64,000 nt of DNA from Kiritimatiellia bacterium (GTDB taxonomy: Bacteria; Verrucomicrobiota; Kiritimatiellia; RFP12; UBA1067): assembly GCA_016296065.1 (NCBI GenBank), contig JAEDKA010000015.1:1-64000 (forward strand). The letters are read 5' to 3'. The notes under the pieces were generated by a model. The model made no database searches, was not told the origin of the DNA, and saw nothing but the letters and a program-made list of their open reading frames with translations. A program made the position numbers and the translations under genes. Positions 16,616-24,740 of the stretch are shown in pieces (positions within the stretch are counted from its first letter, which is position 1; each line of letters begins with the position of its first letter).

Positions 16616-18832
16616 CTATTTCGTGAGCTGGTCATGGTACTTGCCGTCCTTGTAGCCGCGGCACGTTCCAAGCGGAAGCCCCGCGCCGTTCACGACGTTC
16701 CATCCGCAGTCGAGGTCGAACCAGGCGTAGCGGAACGCAAAAGCCTCCTTGACTTCGGGGCAGGTGAGCTCGATTGTGTCGCCGACGATCTTCGCCGACG
16801 CGAAATGGAGAACCACGCCCTCCTTCTCCTTGCCGTTCTTGTCCTTGTCCTTCTCGACCGGCCCGCCGAGCTCGAAGCCCTTCACGGGTTTGCCGTCGCG
16901 CGTCTTCAGCCCCTTCGCGTTCCTGAGCTTGACCACACACTTCGGCCCCTTCCACTCGACGCTCTCGACCTGCGGGCACGAGCCCTGGACGTTCTTCCCG
17001 TAGACATGCTGGAGCGCCCAGTTCGCGTAGCGCTCGCCGACCTCCTCCTTGCGAATCGGATGGATGTCGACCTCGCCGAGGTCGAGGAGCGAGATGGTGT
17101 CGCAGTCGGGGAGGAACGTCGCGAGTTCGTTAAGCTGGCGACGCATGTCGGCGTTCACCGACCACGTCGGGGCGTTCGTCTCGCCGTTCGCCATGCGCTG
17201 CGTGGAGTTCGGCTTGGTGTCGAGCTGGTGCGGGCAGATTTCGGTGATGATCACGGGGAGTTTGTCCTTGTAGGTGAACTGCGCGCGCCATCCCTCGACG
17301 AGCGTCTTGAAGAACTCGGGGTACTTGCCGTTGCCGAGGTCGGAGCAGCCCTGGTACCAGACCGCGCCCTTGATCGCCATCGGATAGAGCGGATGGACGA
17401 GCCCCGCGTCCATTGTCGTCGCGCTGAACATGTTGATCGCGCGCGCGTCGTTCGGCTTGCGGCACTCGGGGTGATTCCAGATGTCCTTCGGCATCTGCTC
17501 GCCGATGCATGCCTTGAACTTCATTTCGTGCGACTCTGCGCGCGACGGCCAGAGCGCGATAGACACCGGCTTGAGCATGCCGCCCGGCCGACCTTCCTTG
17601 CTTGCGGCATAGACCTTGTAGCGCACAGCAAGGACGTTCTTGCCGACGCGTCCATGTTCCTTGATGGGGACGCCGTAGCCGTGGTTGGGGCTACCCGAGC
17701 CGCCGAAAGCATGGCCGTTCAGATAGTTCATGTCCTGCCCGTACGACTCACTGTAGCCAATGGACCAGTTCTTCTTGAGATCGGCTTCCGTAAGCTCGAA
17801 TGTCGCGCGCATCCAGACCTCGCCGGTGAAGCCCTCGGGGAAAGGATCGCACTGGAAGCCGCGTCCGTCGATCGTAAGCTCCTTCCAGCTCGCGTCCTCG
17901 ACGAAATCCGGGTCGTGGAGCGACGGCTTGGTGTTGACGAAGTTGGAAGCGGGGTCGAAACGCTTGTTCCACTCGTAGATCTTCTTCTCGTAGGCCTCGG
18001 GGCCGCCGCTTTTCATGAAGTCGGTCCAGCGGCTGTACCAGAAGCCGGCAACGCCCTTCGCGTGTCCCGTGCCGTGGTCCTTCGCCCAGGCCTGGTCAAT
18101 CCAACCGTCGATTTTCGTGGCGCCCCACGATGCATTCACGAGGCCGATCGGGACGTCGAGCGCCTGATTGAGCTTCCAGCCCATCCAGTAGAGCGCCGCG
18201 CCGTTCTTGCGCATCGACTCGTAGGTCGAGGTCTCCCAGTGGATGCCAATCGCGTCCTCGCGCGGGAACGGCGAGTTCCGGTTGTCGCCGTCGTTCATGA
18301 GGAGCGTGCGGATGTTGGGGTTGCCCTCCGCCTTCTTGAGGAACTCCTCGCCGCCGATCGGGAGGCGTCCGTAGCCCGCGAACGTGTAGGCCATGTTGGA
18401 CTGCCCGCAGCCGAACCAGACGTCGCCGAAGAGGATGTTCTTGATCGAGATGGCGCGGCGAGACGCCGCACCTCCTTGCGACGCGCCCAAGGAGGTGGAG
18501 CTTCCAGCTCCGCCGCCAACGTATTCCGCGGTGATAGTCGACGGCTTCTTGTTCGCCTTCTGCGGCGGGAGCTTCACGGTCCAGCGGCCCTTCTCGTCCG
18601 CCGTCGCCTCGCCAACGGTCTTTCCGTTGAGCGCGACCGACACCTTCGCGCCTGGCTCGGCGAAGCCCCACACGGGAGATGCGACATCGCGCTGCAGAAC
18701 CGCGTTGTCGGATATCACCGACGCGAACTTGAACTCGGCGGCCCCTGCCGCAAGCGAACAGAGCGTCGCAATCGCGGCGACAAGTACGCCGCCAATCGTT
18801 ATCGGGTTTTCGAAGATGCCGCGCTTTTTCAT
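16616..18832 (-). CDS. Sialate O-acetylesterase family enzyme with an in-frame REP insertion
   Basis: The 738-residue protein has a signal peptide, an N-terminal beta domain (LQRDVASPVWGFA), the SGNH core with GQSNMAY, a jelly-roll insertion (about residues 290-440), WYQGCSD and the catalytic DIHP block. It is the longer, insert-bearing form common in Bacteroidetes and Verrucomicrobia. Residues 107-127 (GGGAGSSTSLGAS..., then RRAI) are encoded by an inverted REP pair lodged in frame just before NILFGDVW; the paralogue at 4582 has no such residues there. The insertion falls on a loop before the catalytic strand, so folding may be kept. It is the first gene of the minus-strand locus. AAAGG precedes its ATG. 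Confidence 0.88.
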   Translation of the reverse strand: MKKRGIFENPITIGGVLVAAIATLCSLAAGAAEFKFASVISDNAVLQRDVASPVWGFAEPGAKVSVALNGKTVGEATADEKGRWTVKLPPQKANKKPSTITAEYVGGGAGSSTSLGASQGGAASRRAISIKNILFGDVWFGCGQSNMAYTFAGYGRLPIGGEEFLKKAEGNPNIRTLLMNDGDNRNSPFPREDAIGIHWETSTYESMRKNGAALYWMGWKLNQALDVPIGLVNASWGATKIDGWIDQAWAKDHGTGHAKGVAGFWYSRWTDFMKSGGPEAYEKKIYEWNKRFDPASNFVNTKPSLHDPDFVEDASWKELTIDGRGFQCDPFPEGFTGEVWMRATFELTEADLKKNWSIGYSESYGQDMNYLNGHAFGGSGSPNHGYGVPIKEHGRVGKNVLAVRYKVYAASKEGRPGGMLKPVSIALWPSRAESHEMKFKACIGEQMPKDIWNHPECRKPNDARAINMFSATTMDAGLVHPLYPMAIKGAVWYQGCSDLGNGKYPEFFKTLVEGWRAQFTYKDKLPVIITEICPHQLDTKPNSTQRMANGETNAPTWSVNADMRRQLNELATFLPDCDTISLLDLGEVDIHPIRKEEVGERYANWALQHVYGKNVQGSCPQVESVEWKGPKCVVKLRNAKGLKTRDGKPVKGFELGGPVEKDKDKNGKEKEGVVLHFASAKIVGDTIELTCPEVKEAFAFRYAWFDLDCGWNVVNGAGLPLGTCRGYKDGKYHDQLTK
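18452..18514. repeat. BIME inserted inside a coding sequence
   Basis: A direct REP (18452-18478, stem GCGGCG/CGCCGC, tail ACCTCCTTG) and an inverted REP (18488-18514, stem GGAGCT/AGCTCC) are separated by only 9 nt, against about 17 nt elsewhere. The span is 63 nt, or 21 codons. The reading frame of the esterase passes through it without a stop. Confidence 0.92.
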
Positions 18833-18880
18833 TGGATCAACCTTTCATTGGGTTTTTCTGCAGCAAATTCTATCAAAAAT

Positions 18881-18899
18881 ATGCACACCACATTTGCAT
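18881..18899. promoter_or_regulatory. Possible operator in the divergent SIAE/XylR spacer
   Basis: The 142-nt spacer between the two divergent genes contains ATGCA and TGCAT arms 9 nt apart in an AT-rich stretch. On the minus strand a weak TGATAGAAT box just left of it could serve the esterase operon. A regulator bound here could act on both genes. The evidence is one imperfect inverted repeat only. Confidence 0.3.
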
Positions 18900-18959
18900 T
18901 TTCGTATTCGGGTTTTTACGATTTTATGTTTTGCCCTTTCCTTCTCGGAAAATTTCGGC

Positions 18960-18965
18960 TATAAT
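18960..18965 (+). promoter_or_regulatory. -10 box of the XylR-like regulator
   Basis: TATAAT is followed by 9 nt and then the ATG at 18975, so the 5' leader would be 0 to 3 nt. No ribosome site fits. Confidence 0.55.
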
Positions 18966-18974
18966 TTCCGTGTC

Positions 18975-20177
18975 ATGGAAAAGATTCCCTGCATAAATTC
19001 CCAGTGGGTGATCATCACCGACGGGACAAACATATTCGACTCGGAGTTCCGCTCCGGCGCGCTTGAACTGGCGCACGAGCGCGGTTTCCACAACATCCGC
19101 CTGATGCGCGATGAATCCATAGTGGACAAGTCGTTCCTCACGCGGAAGCTGTTCAAGACGGGATGCGGCGGCATCATCTGCCATCCGGCAGACCTTCCCG
19201 CGCTCCGCGTCGCTGCGAAGGCGAAGATCCCCGTCATACTGCTCGGCGAATCGGCCGTCTCCGAATGGCGCAAGGCCGCAGAAGGCCCCGTCACGGTCTG
19301 CTCTGTGAACAACGAGGGGATCGGTCAGATGGCCGCCGACTATCTCTACGGCCAGCGACGCTTCAAGAGCTTCGTCTACGCGGACTACGCGCCCGACGCC
19401 GAGTGGGACTGGTGGACCGACCGCCGCTTCAGGTCATTCACCGAGACGCTCGCCGAGCACGGGTTCCAGGGCGAGGTGCCGCGCATCCCGGCAACCGCGA
19501 CGACGCCCGACGAAGACGCCGCGCGCTTCCTCGACGCGCTTAAGGACCTTCCGCGCCCGATTGCGATCTTTGCCTGCAACGACCGCGTGGCGAAGGACGT
19601 CGTGGACTTCCTCGAACTCGGCGCGATAAGGATGCCGAGCGAAGTGGCGGTGCTCGGAGTGGACGACGAACGCGACGTCTGCGAGACGGCGGTGGTGAGC
19701 ATATCGTCCATAAAGATCGAGCACCACCGCCTCGGGCGCACTGCGATGACGCTGATGCTCCACATGCTCCAGGGCGGTGAACACCGCGACAAGACGATCC
19801 TCTGCCCCGCAGTGCGCGTCATCGAGCGCGAGTCGACAAGACGCCTCGCGCCGACGAATCCGCATGTCGCCGCGGCGATTGACTTCATCCGTGCGACGGA
19901 CACGAGGAAGCTCTCCGTCGAGAGCGTCGCGAAGGCGTGCGGCACGTCGCACTCCTATCTTTCCAAGAACTTCAAGCGCGAGACGGGGCTCACGGTCTTG
20001 GACGCTATCCACGACAGGATCGTCAAAGACACAAAGCGCCTCCTCCGCGAAACCGACATCTCCGTGTCCGAAATAGCCGAACAGATGGGCTTCAGCGCGC
20101 CGTCGGGCCTCTGCGCCCTCTTCAAGCGAAAGACCGGCACGGCGATGAAGGACTTCCGCAGGAAGCACACCCTTTAG
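18975..20177 (+). CDS. XylR-like transcription regulator (LacI-type sensor plus AraC HTH)
   Basis: The 400-residue protein has an N-terminal periplasmic-binding-protein-like sugar sensor (about 1-285, with FACNDRVAKDV and VLGVDDERD) and a C-terminal AraC-type pair of HTH motifs (about 295-400, with SVESVAKACG and SEIAEQMGF). This order is that of E. coli XylR, not of LacI. It should bind a sugar released by the locus and activate the divergent esterase/GH operon, and perhaps the GH29 gene. The start at 18975 is chosen because the sensor fold begins there and a TATAAT box ends 9 nt upstream. Confidence 0.88.
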   Translation: MEKIPCINSQWVIITDGTNIFDSEFRSGALELAHERGFHNIRLMRDESIVDKSFLTRKLFKTGCGGIICHPADLPALRVAAKAKIPVILLGESAVSEWRKAAEGPVTVCSVNNEGIGQMAADYLYGQRRFKSFVYADYAPDAEWDWWTDRRFRSFTETLAEHGFQGEVPRIPATATTPDEDAARFLDALKDLPRPIAIFACNDRVAKDVVDFLELGAIRMPSEVAVLGVDDERDVCETAVVSISSIKIEHHRLGRTAMTLMLHMLQGGEHRDKTILCPAVRVIERESTRRLAPTNPHVAAAIDFIRATDTRKLSVESVAKACGTSHSYLSKNFKRETGLTVLDAIHDRIVKDTKRLLRETDISVSEIAEQMGFSAPSGLCALFKRKTGTAMKDFRRKHTL

Positions 20178-20205
20178 GGCCCCGGCACAATCCTGTCGGC
20201 GGCTG

Positions 20206-20427
20206 GCAGTGGAGCTTCCAGCTCCGCCACCCCTCGTGGCGCGGCGAGACGCCGCACCTCCTTGCGCTTCGCGACTTTCCCAAGGCGGCGGAGCATCTTG
20301 CTCCGCCGCCCCTCCGTGGCGCGGCGAGACGCCGCACCTCCTTGTGCTTCGCAACTTATCCAAGGAGGTGGAGCATCTTGCTCCGCCGCACCCACTCTTG
20401 GCGCACCGAGACGGTGCACCTCCTTGG
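20206..20427. repeat. REP array between convergent XylR-like and GH29 genes
   Basis: Six copies alternate: inverted (20206, truncated tail), direct (20239), inverted (20281, with AAGGCGGC in place of AAGGAGGT), direct (20319), inverted (20361) and direct (20401). Stems GCGGCG, GGAGCA and GCACCG all occur with compensating arms. The array fills the 261 nt between the convergent stop codons. It is the rightmost occurrence of the family in the window. Confidence 0.92.
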
Positions 20428-20438
20428 GCTGCAACAGC

Positions 20439-21623
20439 CTATTTGACCACCGGATAGCCCTTGCAGTCCTTCGGGATCGTGATTTCGTAGATGCGCTCGC
20501 CCTTCTTCGTCTTGGCCGTCTCGGATCCGTCCTCGTTCTTGACGATGCCGATGCCCTGCGTTCCGTAGATCGCGTCGCCGTTCGCGCGCATCCACTTTCC
20601 GACCTCGGCCATCACCTCGACCGCGCGCGCGGGGAGGCGTCCGGATCCGTCTGGCCCGATGTTCATGAGAAGGTTGGAGCCCTTCGCCGCGCAGCGGCAG
20701 ATCATCGCGCAGACCTCCTCCGGCGTGCGGAAGCGGCGCTCGTTGATCTTGTATCCCCACACGTCGTGCTGGATCACGTCGCACTGCTCGACGGGCCTGT
20801 CGCGGATGAGCGGCTGGTTCTTCGAGAACATCGCGCCCTCGCCGGGGAGATCGCGCTCGAAGAGCTGGATGTCCTCCTTCGGGCGGATTATCTGGTGGTT
20901 GTTGTTCGCCACGAGCGTCTTCTTGGAGTGGATGAGGTCGTAGATCGCGTCGAAGTCCCAGTCAAGCGTAGGGACAAGCTTCCCGTCCACGACCTTCGCG
21001 GGGTTGTCCCACTCGCCGTCGAACCAGATGTTGCCCGGGTGGTAGTTGTCGATGAGCTCCGTAATCTGGCCCATCATGAACTTCTTGTACGAGTCATAGT
21101 CGCCCTTCTGGTCGCCGAGGCACGCCTTGGCCGCGCCGCCAGCCGGATAGTCCTTGCGGTGCCAGTCCATGAGCGAGTAGTAGAAGTTGAGCTGAAGCCC
21201 CGCCTCGTCGCACGCCTTCGCGAGCTCGCCGAGGATGTCGCGCTTGAACGGAGTCTCCGCGACGTTGAAGCCGTCATCCACCTTCGTCGGCCACAGGGAG
21301 AATCCGTCGTGGTGGCGCGAGGTGATCGTCACGTACTTCGCCCCCGCGTCCTTGAACACGCGCACCCACTCCTTCGCATCGAACTTCGACGGATAGAACC
21401 CGTCCTTCATGCGTCCGTACGTCTCGGTGTCCATGCCGATGTTCTGCTGGTACCACTCGCCCTGCGCGTAGTTCGCGTAGATGCCCCAGTGGATGAAGAT
21501 GCCGAAACGCTGCGCCGCGAACTTCTCGCGGGCTTCGAGATTCCACTTCTCCGGCGCGTAGTCCGCCGCAAACGACGTCACGGCGAGTACTACGACCGAC
21601 AAAGCAACTAATGTCCTGTTCAT
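20439..21623 (-). CDS. GH29 alpha-L-fucosidase, secreted
   Basis: The protein has 394 residues with a signal peptide (1-20). GH29 hallmarks are GIFIHWGIYA near the N-terminus, SRHHDGFSLW, and the nucleophile Asp202 in NIWFDGEWD. GSNLLMNIGPDGSG is the usual late block. It is compact and has no C-terminal carbohydrate-binding domain. It should remove alpha-linked fucose from xyloglucan, pectin or host glycans. Two ATGs lie side by side at 21626 and 21623; AAGGAG is 5 nt from the second and only 2 nt from the first, so 21623 is preferred. Confidence 0.9.
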   Translation of the reverse strand: MNRTLVALSVVVLAVTSFAADYAPEKWNLEAREKFAAQRFGIFIHWGIYANYAQGEWYQQNIGMDTETYGRMKDGFYPSKFDAKEWVRVFKDAGAKYVTITSRHHDGFSLWPTKVDDGFNVAETPFKRDILGELAKACDEAGLQLNFYYSLMDWHRKDYPAGGAAKACLGDQKGDYDSYKKFMMGQITELIDNYHPGNIWFDGEWDNPAKVVDGKLVPTLDWDFDAIYDLIHSKKTLVANNNHQIIRPKEDIQLFERDLPGEGAMFSKNQPLIRDRPVEQCDVIQHDVWGYKINERRFRTPEEVCAMICRCAAKGSNLLMNIGPDGSGRLPARAVEVMAEVGKWMRANGDAIYGTQGIGIVKNEDGSETAKTKKGERIYEITIPKDCKGYPVVK

Positions 21624-21677
21624 CATTTCTCCTTGATTTTGCTTTCGCTCGGCGTTGTGTTTCACCAAGCACTAGGT

Positions 21678-21686
21678 ATTTTAGCA
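21678..21686 (-). promoter_or_regulatory. Extended -10 promoter of the GH29 gene
   Basis: The minus strand reads TGCTAAAAT about 54 nt before the start codon. The remaining 130 nt to the rfbC stop codon show no clear terminator or gene. Confidence 0.45.
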
Positions 21687-21813
21687 GAACAAAAGAACGC
21701 GAAACTGTGTTTTTGTCCGTAAAATAACTATTATCGCCACCGACATATTCGCGCCCCTGTAGACGCGGCGCGGTGGCGCGCAAAATAGCGGGAGAAAACC
21801 GGGACGTAGGCGG

Positions 21814-22368
21814 CTACGACTCTGACCAGGGCTCTATGTCCCTGAACAGCGGGTGCTTCCTGTCCTTTTCGGAAAGGTTCAGCTCCATGCCGAGGTCGGG
21901 CCATTCGATTCCGAGCGCGGGATCGCTGAAGAGCATCCCGCGGTCCGCGGACGGACAGTACACCCTGTCGCACTTGTAGCTGAAGAGCGTGTCGTTCTCA
22001 AGGACTATGAAACCGTGTGCGAAGCCCCTCGGGATGAAAAACTGCCGCCTGTTCTCCGCCGTGAGCGTGACCGCCACGTGTTGTCCGAACGTCGGAGAGC
22101 CCTTCCTTATGTCGACAGCAACGTCCCACACCGCCCCCCTTATGACCCTCACGAGCTTCGCCTGCGTGTGTGGAGCGGCCTGCCAGTGGAGTCCGCGCAC
22201 AACCCCCTTCGACGAGAATGACTCGTTGTCCTGCACGAAGTCGGCGTCAATCCCCGCCGCCTTGTAGCGCTCCGCGTTGTACTGTTCGACAAACCATCCG
22301 CGCGCGTCCCCGAAAACCTGGGGCTCGATGATCTTCACGCCGGGAATCGATGTTTCTATGATGTTCAT
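21814..22368 (-). CDS. rfbC: dTDP-4-dehydrorhamnose 3,5-epimerase
   Basis: The 184-residue cupin enzyme converts dTDP-4-keto-6-deoxyglucose to dTDP-4-keto-rhamnose for surface polysaccharide. Signature blocks are RGLHWQ (catalytic His), KLVRVIRGAVWDVAVDIR and FIPRGFAHGF. The length is normal for the family. It is the last gene of a six-gene minus-strand operon that starts with the secretion ATPase and follows a glycosyltransferase gene. The other dTDP-rhamnose genes are not in the window. Confidence 0.95.
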   Translation of the reverse strand: MNIIETSIPGVKIIEPQVFGDARGWFVEQYNAERYKAAGIDADFVQDNESFSSKGVVRGLHWQAAPHTQAKLVRVIRGAVWDVAVDIRKGSPTFGQHVAVTLTAENRRQFFIPRGFAHGFIVLENDTLFSYKCDRVYCPSADRGMLFSDPALGIEWPDLGMELNLSEKDRKHPLFRDIEPWSES

Positions 22369-22373
22369 GAAGT

Positions 22374-22427
22374 GGAGGTTTAGAGGGTTGGAGGGTTAGA
22401 GGGTTGGAGGGTTGGAAGGTTGGAGGG
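22374..22427. repeat. Octamer tandem repeat between rfbC and a glycosyltransferase
   Basis: About six imperfect copies of GAGGGTTG lie here. On the minus strand they encode the last ten or so residues and the stop codon of the glycosyltransferase (SLQPSNPPTL) and fill the gap before rfbC. Confidence 0.8.
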
Positions 22428-23418
22428 ACTGCAGGAGGTCTTCCCATTCGCTCAGCACGCGTTCCTTGGAATACTCGGCTGCGCAGCGCTCGCGCGCGTT
22501 CACGCCAAGCTTGCGCCTGAGCTCGCCGTCGAGCATCATCCGCTCGAGCGCATCGGCGTACGCGGACACTCCCTCGTCCGCAACGAAGCCGGTCTCTCCG
22601 TCCTTAACGATATCGCGCGCGCCGGGGAGGGAACTCTGCGCCACTGCCGGAAGCTCAAACGCCGCCGCCTCCAGTATGGCAAGCGGAAAGCCCTCAAGCA
22701 CCGACGGAAACGCAATGAACTCCGCACGCGAATACTCCCCCGCGAGATCATCCGTGAAGCCGGCGAAATCGACCCTCTCCGCGACTCCGAGCCTTCTCGC
22801 GAGCGCGCGGCAGGACGACGCATAGCAGGAGTCCGCCTTGCCAAGCATCCGCACGCGCCACCCAGGGAACTCCACGGCTATTTTCGCAAACGCCTCTATC
22901 AGCAGCTTCTGGTTCTTGACTTTGTTCACCGCGGCCGCGGGGTAGAGAATCACCCTCTCCCCGCCTGCCGCTTCGCGCTCTCCGTTCCCCGTTCCCTGCA
23001 TCTCGGTGTAGTTGCCGATCACCTTTGCGGGGACCTTCGGCGCGATGCGGCCGAACTCCTCGACGTATTCGGAGCACAGAAGCTGGACGGCGTCGGCTTT
23101 GCGGAACGCGCGCCGGATCGCCCGGTTGCGCAGCGGGTGCTTCCACTTGAAGAATCCGCGCGGCGCGAGATGGAGCTGCAGGACGACGGGTGAGCGGTCC
23201 GCGCGCCCGAAGTATCCCGCTTCGTCGAGATCGACGGCCTCGTTCGACCCCGTCGCGACGATGGCGTCCCACCGCTCCTCGAGCGCCGCGGCAAATGCGC
23301 CGCGCTCGACAAGCGCGACGTCGTGTCCGCGCTCCTCGAGCGCCGCGGCGAAGGCCTTCACCGCCTTGTCCGCGCCTCTCCCGACGGAAAGGCTGTCCTT
23401 GTATACGCAAAGTCTCAC
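22396..23418 (-). CDS. Glycosyltransferase family 4
   Basis: The 340-residue GT-B enzyme has an N-terminal domain starting VRLCVYKDS and a nucleotide-sugar-binding C-terminal domain with ILYPAAAVNKVKNQ, PSVLEGFPLAILEAAAFELP and the E-x7-E motif. It starts with GTG, and the GTGA overlaps the miaB stop codon, so it is translationally coupled. Two parts look repeat-derived: the tail SLQPSNPPTL, and residues around 138-150 (QGTGNGERE) encoded by copies of GGGAACG. It probably acts with rfbC on rhamnose-containing surface glycan. Confidence 0.85.
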   Translation of the reverse strand: MRLCVYKDSLSVGRGADKAVKAFAAALEERGHDVALVERGAFAAALEERWDAIVATGSNEAVDLDEAGYFGRADRSPVVLQLHLAPRGFFKWKHPLRNRAIRRAFRKADAVQLLCSEYVEEFGRIAPKVPAKVIGNYTEMQGTGNGEREAAGGERVILYPAAAVNKVKNQKLLIEAFAKIAVEFPGWRVRMLGKADSCYASSCRALARRLGVAERVDFAGFTDDLAGEYSRAEFIAFPSVLEGFPLAILEAAAFELPAVAQSSLPGARDIVKDGETGFVADEGVSAYADALERMMLDGELRRKLGVNARERCAAEYSKERVLSEWEDLLQSLQPSNPPTL

Positions 23419-24740
23419 TTGCCTGCCATCCTCCCGACCAGGACCTGGGGATGCGCCTCCAGAATCTCGACGCGCACCTTCTCGCCTGCCCTGCACGGCG
23501 CATCGGAAGACTCCCACACGACGATGCGGTTCCCGGAATCGCGTCCGGACCATCTGTCGGCGACGCGCTTCGACGGACCCTCGGCGATGACTTCGCGTAC
23601 CGTTCCCACGAGCGCCTCGTTGCGGGACTGTCCCCTGCGCTCCTGGTCCGCGAGCAGCACCTGGTCGCGCCGCTCCTTCTCCTCTGTCGGGACATCGTCT
23701 GGAAGCGCCGCCGAACGCGTGCCGGGACGCGGCGAGTACTTGAACACGAATGAGTTGTCGAAGCCCGCCTCGTCCATAAGGGAGCGCGTCTCCTCGAAGT
23801 CCGCTTCCGTCTCGCCCGGATAGCCCACGATCACGTCCGTCGTAACGGCGAACTCCGGGTCGAAATCCCTAAGCTTCCTCACTGCGGCGAGATACTCCTC
23901 GCGCGTATAGCGCCGACCCATCTCCGCAAGGACGCGGTCCGAGCCGGACTGCACCGGGAGATGCAGATGCCGGCAGACCTGCGGGAACTCCCTGTACGCG
24001 CGCACCAGCTCGTCCGTGCAGCCCTTCGGATGCGCGCTCGTGAAGCGGATTCGCTCGATCCCCGGAATCGCGGCAAGCGCCTCGAGAAGGCGGGGGAAGG
24101 CCTCTTTGTATCCGCCCGGACTCGGCGCATCGCTTTCGTCCCACGCGGCGTTCCTCACGCCGTAGCGGAGCACGCTCTGTCCGAGCAGGCACACCTCCTT
24201 CACACCACGCCGCGCAAGCGCGCCAACCTCGGCGACGACCTCGCGGGCGGGGCGCGAGTATTCGTGTCCGCGCACGTCGGGGACTATGCAGTAGCTGCAC
24301 CTGTTGTCGCATCCGAGCAGAATCGTGACGAACGCCTGCCATCCGCCCTCGACGTGAGCGGCAAGGCACTCCGGCACCATGTCCTCGCCGAGCTCGAGGC
24401 GCGGATAGCGTCCCTCGGCGACGATGCGCGGGATGAGCCCGAACGCCCGCGGCCCAACGGCGAAGTCGAGCTTCGGGAGACGCTTGAACACGTCGGCGCC
24501 CATGCGCTTCACGGCGCACCCCATGAGGCCGACGGTCTTCTTGGCCGCGATCAGGTTGCCTGCCTTCCCGACGGCCTTCTCCTCTGCCTTCTGGCGCACC
24601 GTGCAGCTGTTGACTATGACGAGGTCTGCGTCGGCCTCGCCGGACGCCTTGACGTGCCCGGCGGCCACGAGAAGCGCCTCGACAGCCTCGCTGTCGCGCA
24701 CGTTCATCTGGCAGCCGTATGTGTGGATGTGGAACTTCAT
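23415..24740 (-). CDS. miaB: tRNA-2-methylthio-N6-dimethylallyladenosine synthase
   Basis: The 441-residue radical-SAM methylthiotransferase has the N-terminal UPF0004 cluster cysteines (GCQMN, NSCTV, MGCAV), the SAM cluster motif CDNRCSYC, and a C-terminal TRAM domain (REVIAEGPSKR onward). It adds the methylthio group to A37 of tRNAs. It overlaps the methyltransferase gene upstream by 4 nt (ATGA), and no separate ribosome site is seen. MtaB or RimO were considered, but the CQMN start and QSGSDRVLAEMGRRY fit MiaB better. Confidence 0.9.
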   Translation of the reverse strand: MKFHIHTYGCQMNVRDSEAVEALLVAAGHVKASGEADADLVIVNSCTVRQKAEEKAVGKAGNLIAAKKTVGLMGCAVKRMGADVFKRLPKLDFAVGPRAFGLIPRIVAEGRYPRLELGEDMVPECLAAHVEGGWQAFVTILLGCDNRCSYCIVPDVRGHEYSRPAREVVAEVGALARRGVKEVCLLGQSVLRYGVRNAAWDESDAPSPGGYKEAFPRLLEALAAIPGIERIRFTSAHPKGCTDELVRAYREFPQVCRHLHLPVQSGSDRVLAEMGRRYTREEYLAAVRKLRDFDPEFAVTTDVIVGYPGETEADFEETRSLMDEAGFDNSFVFKYSPRPGTRSAALPDDVPTEEKERRDQVLLADQERRGQSRNEALVGTVREVIAEGPSKRVADRWSGRDSGNRIVVWESSDAPCRAGEKVRVEILEAHPQVLVGRMAGK

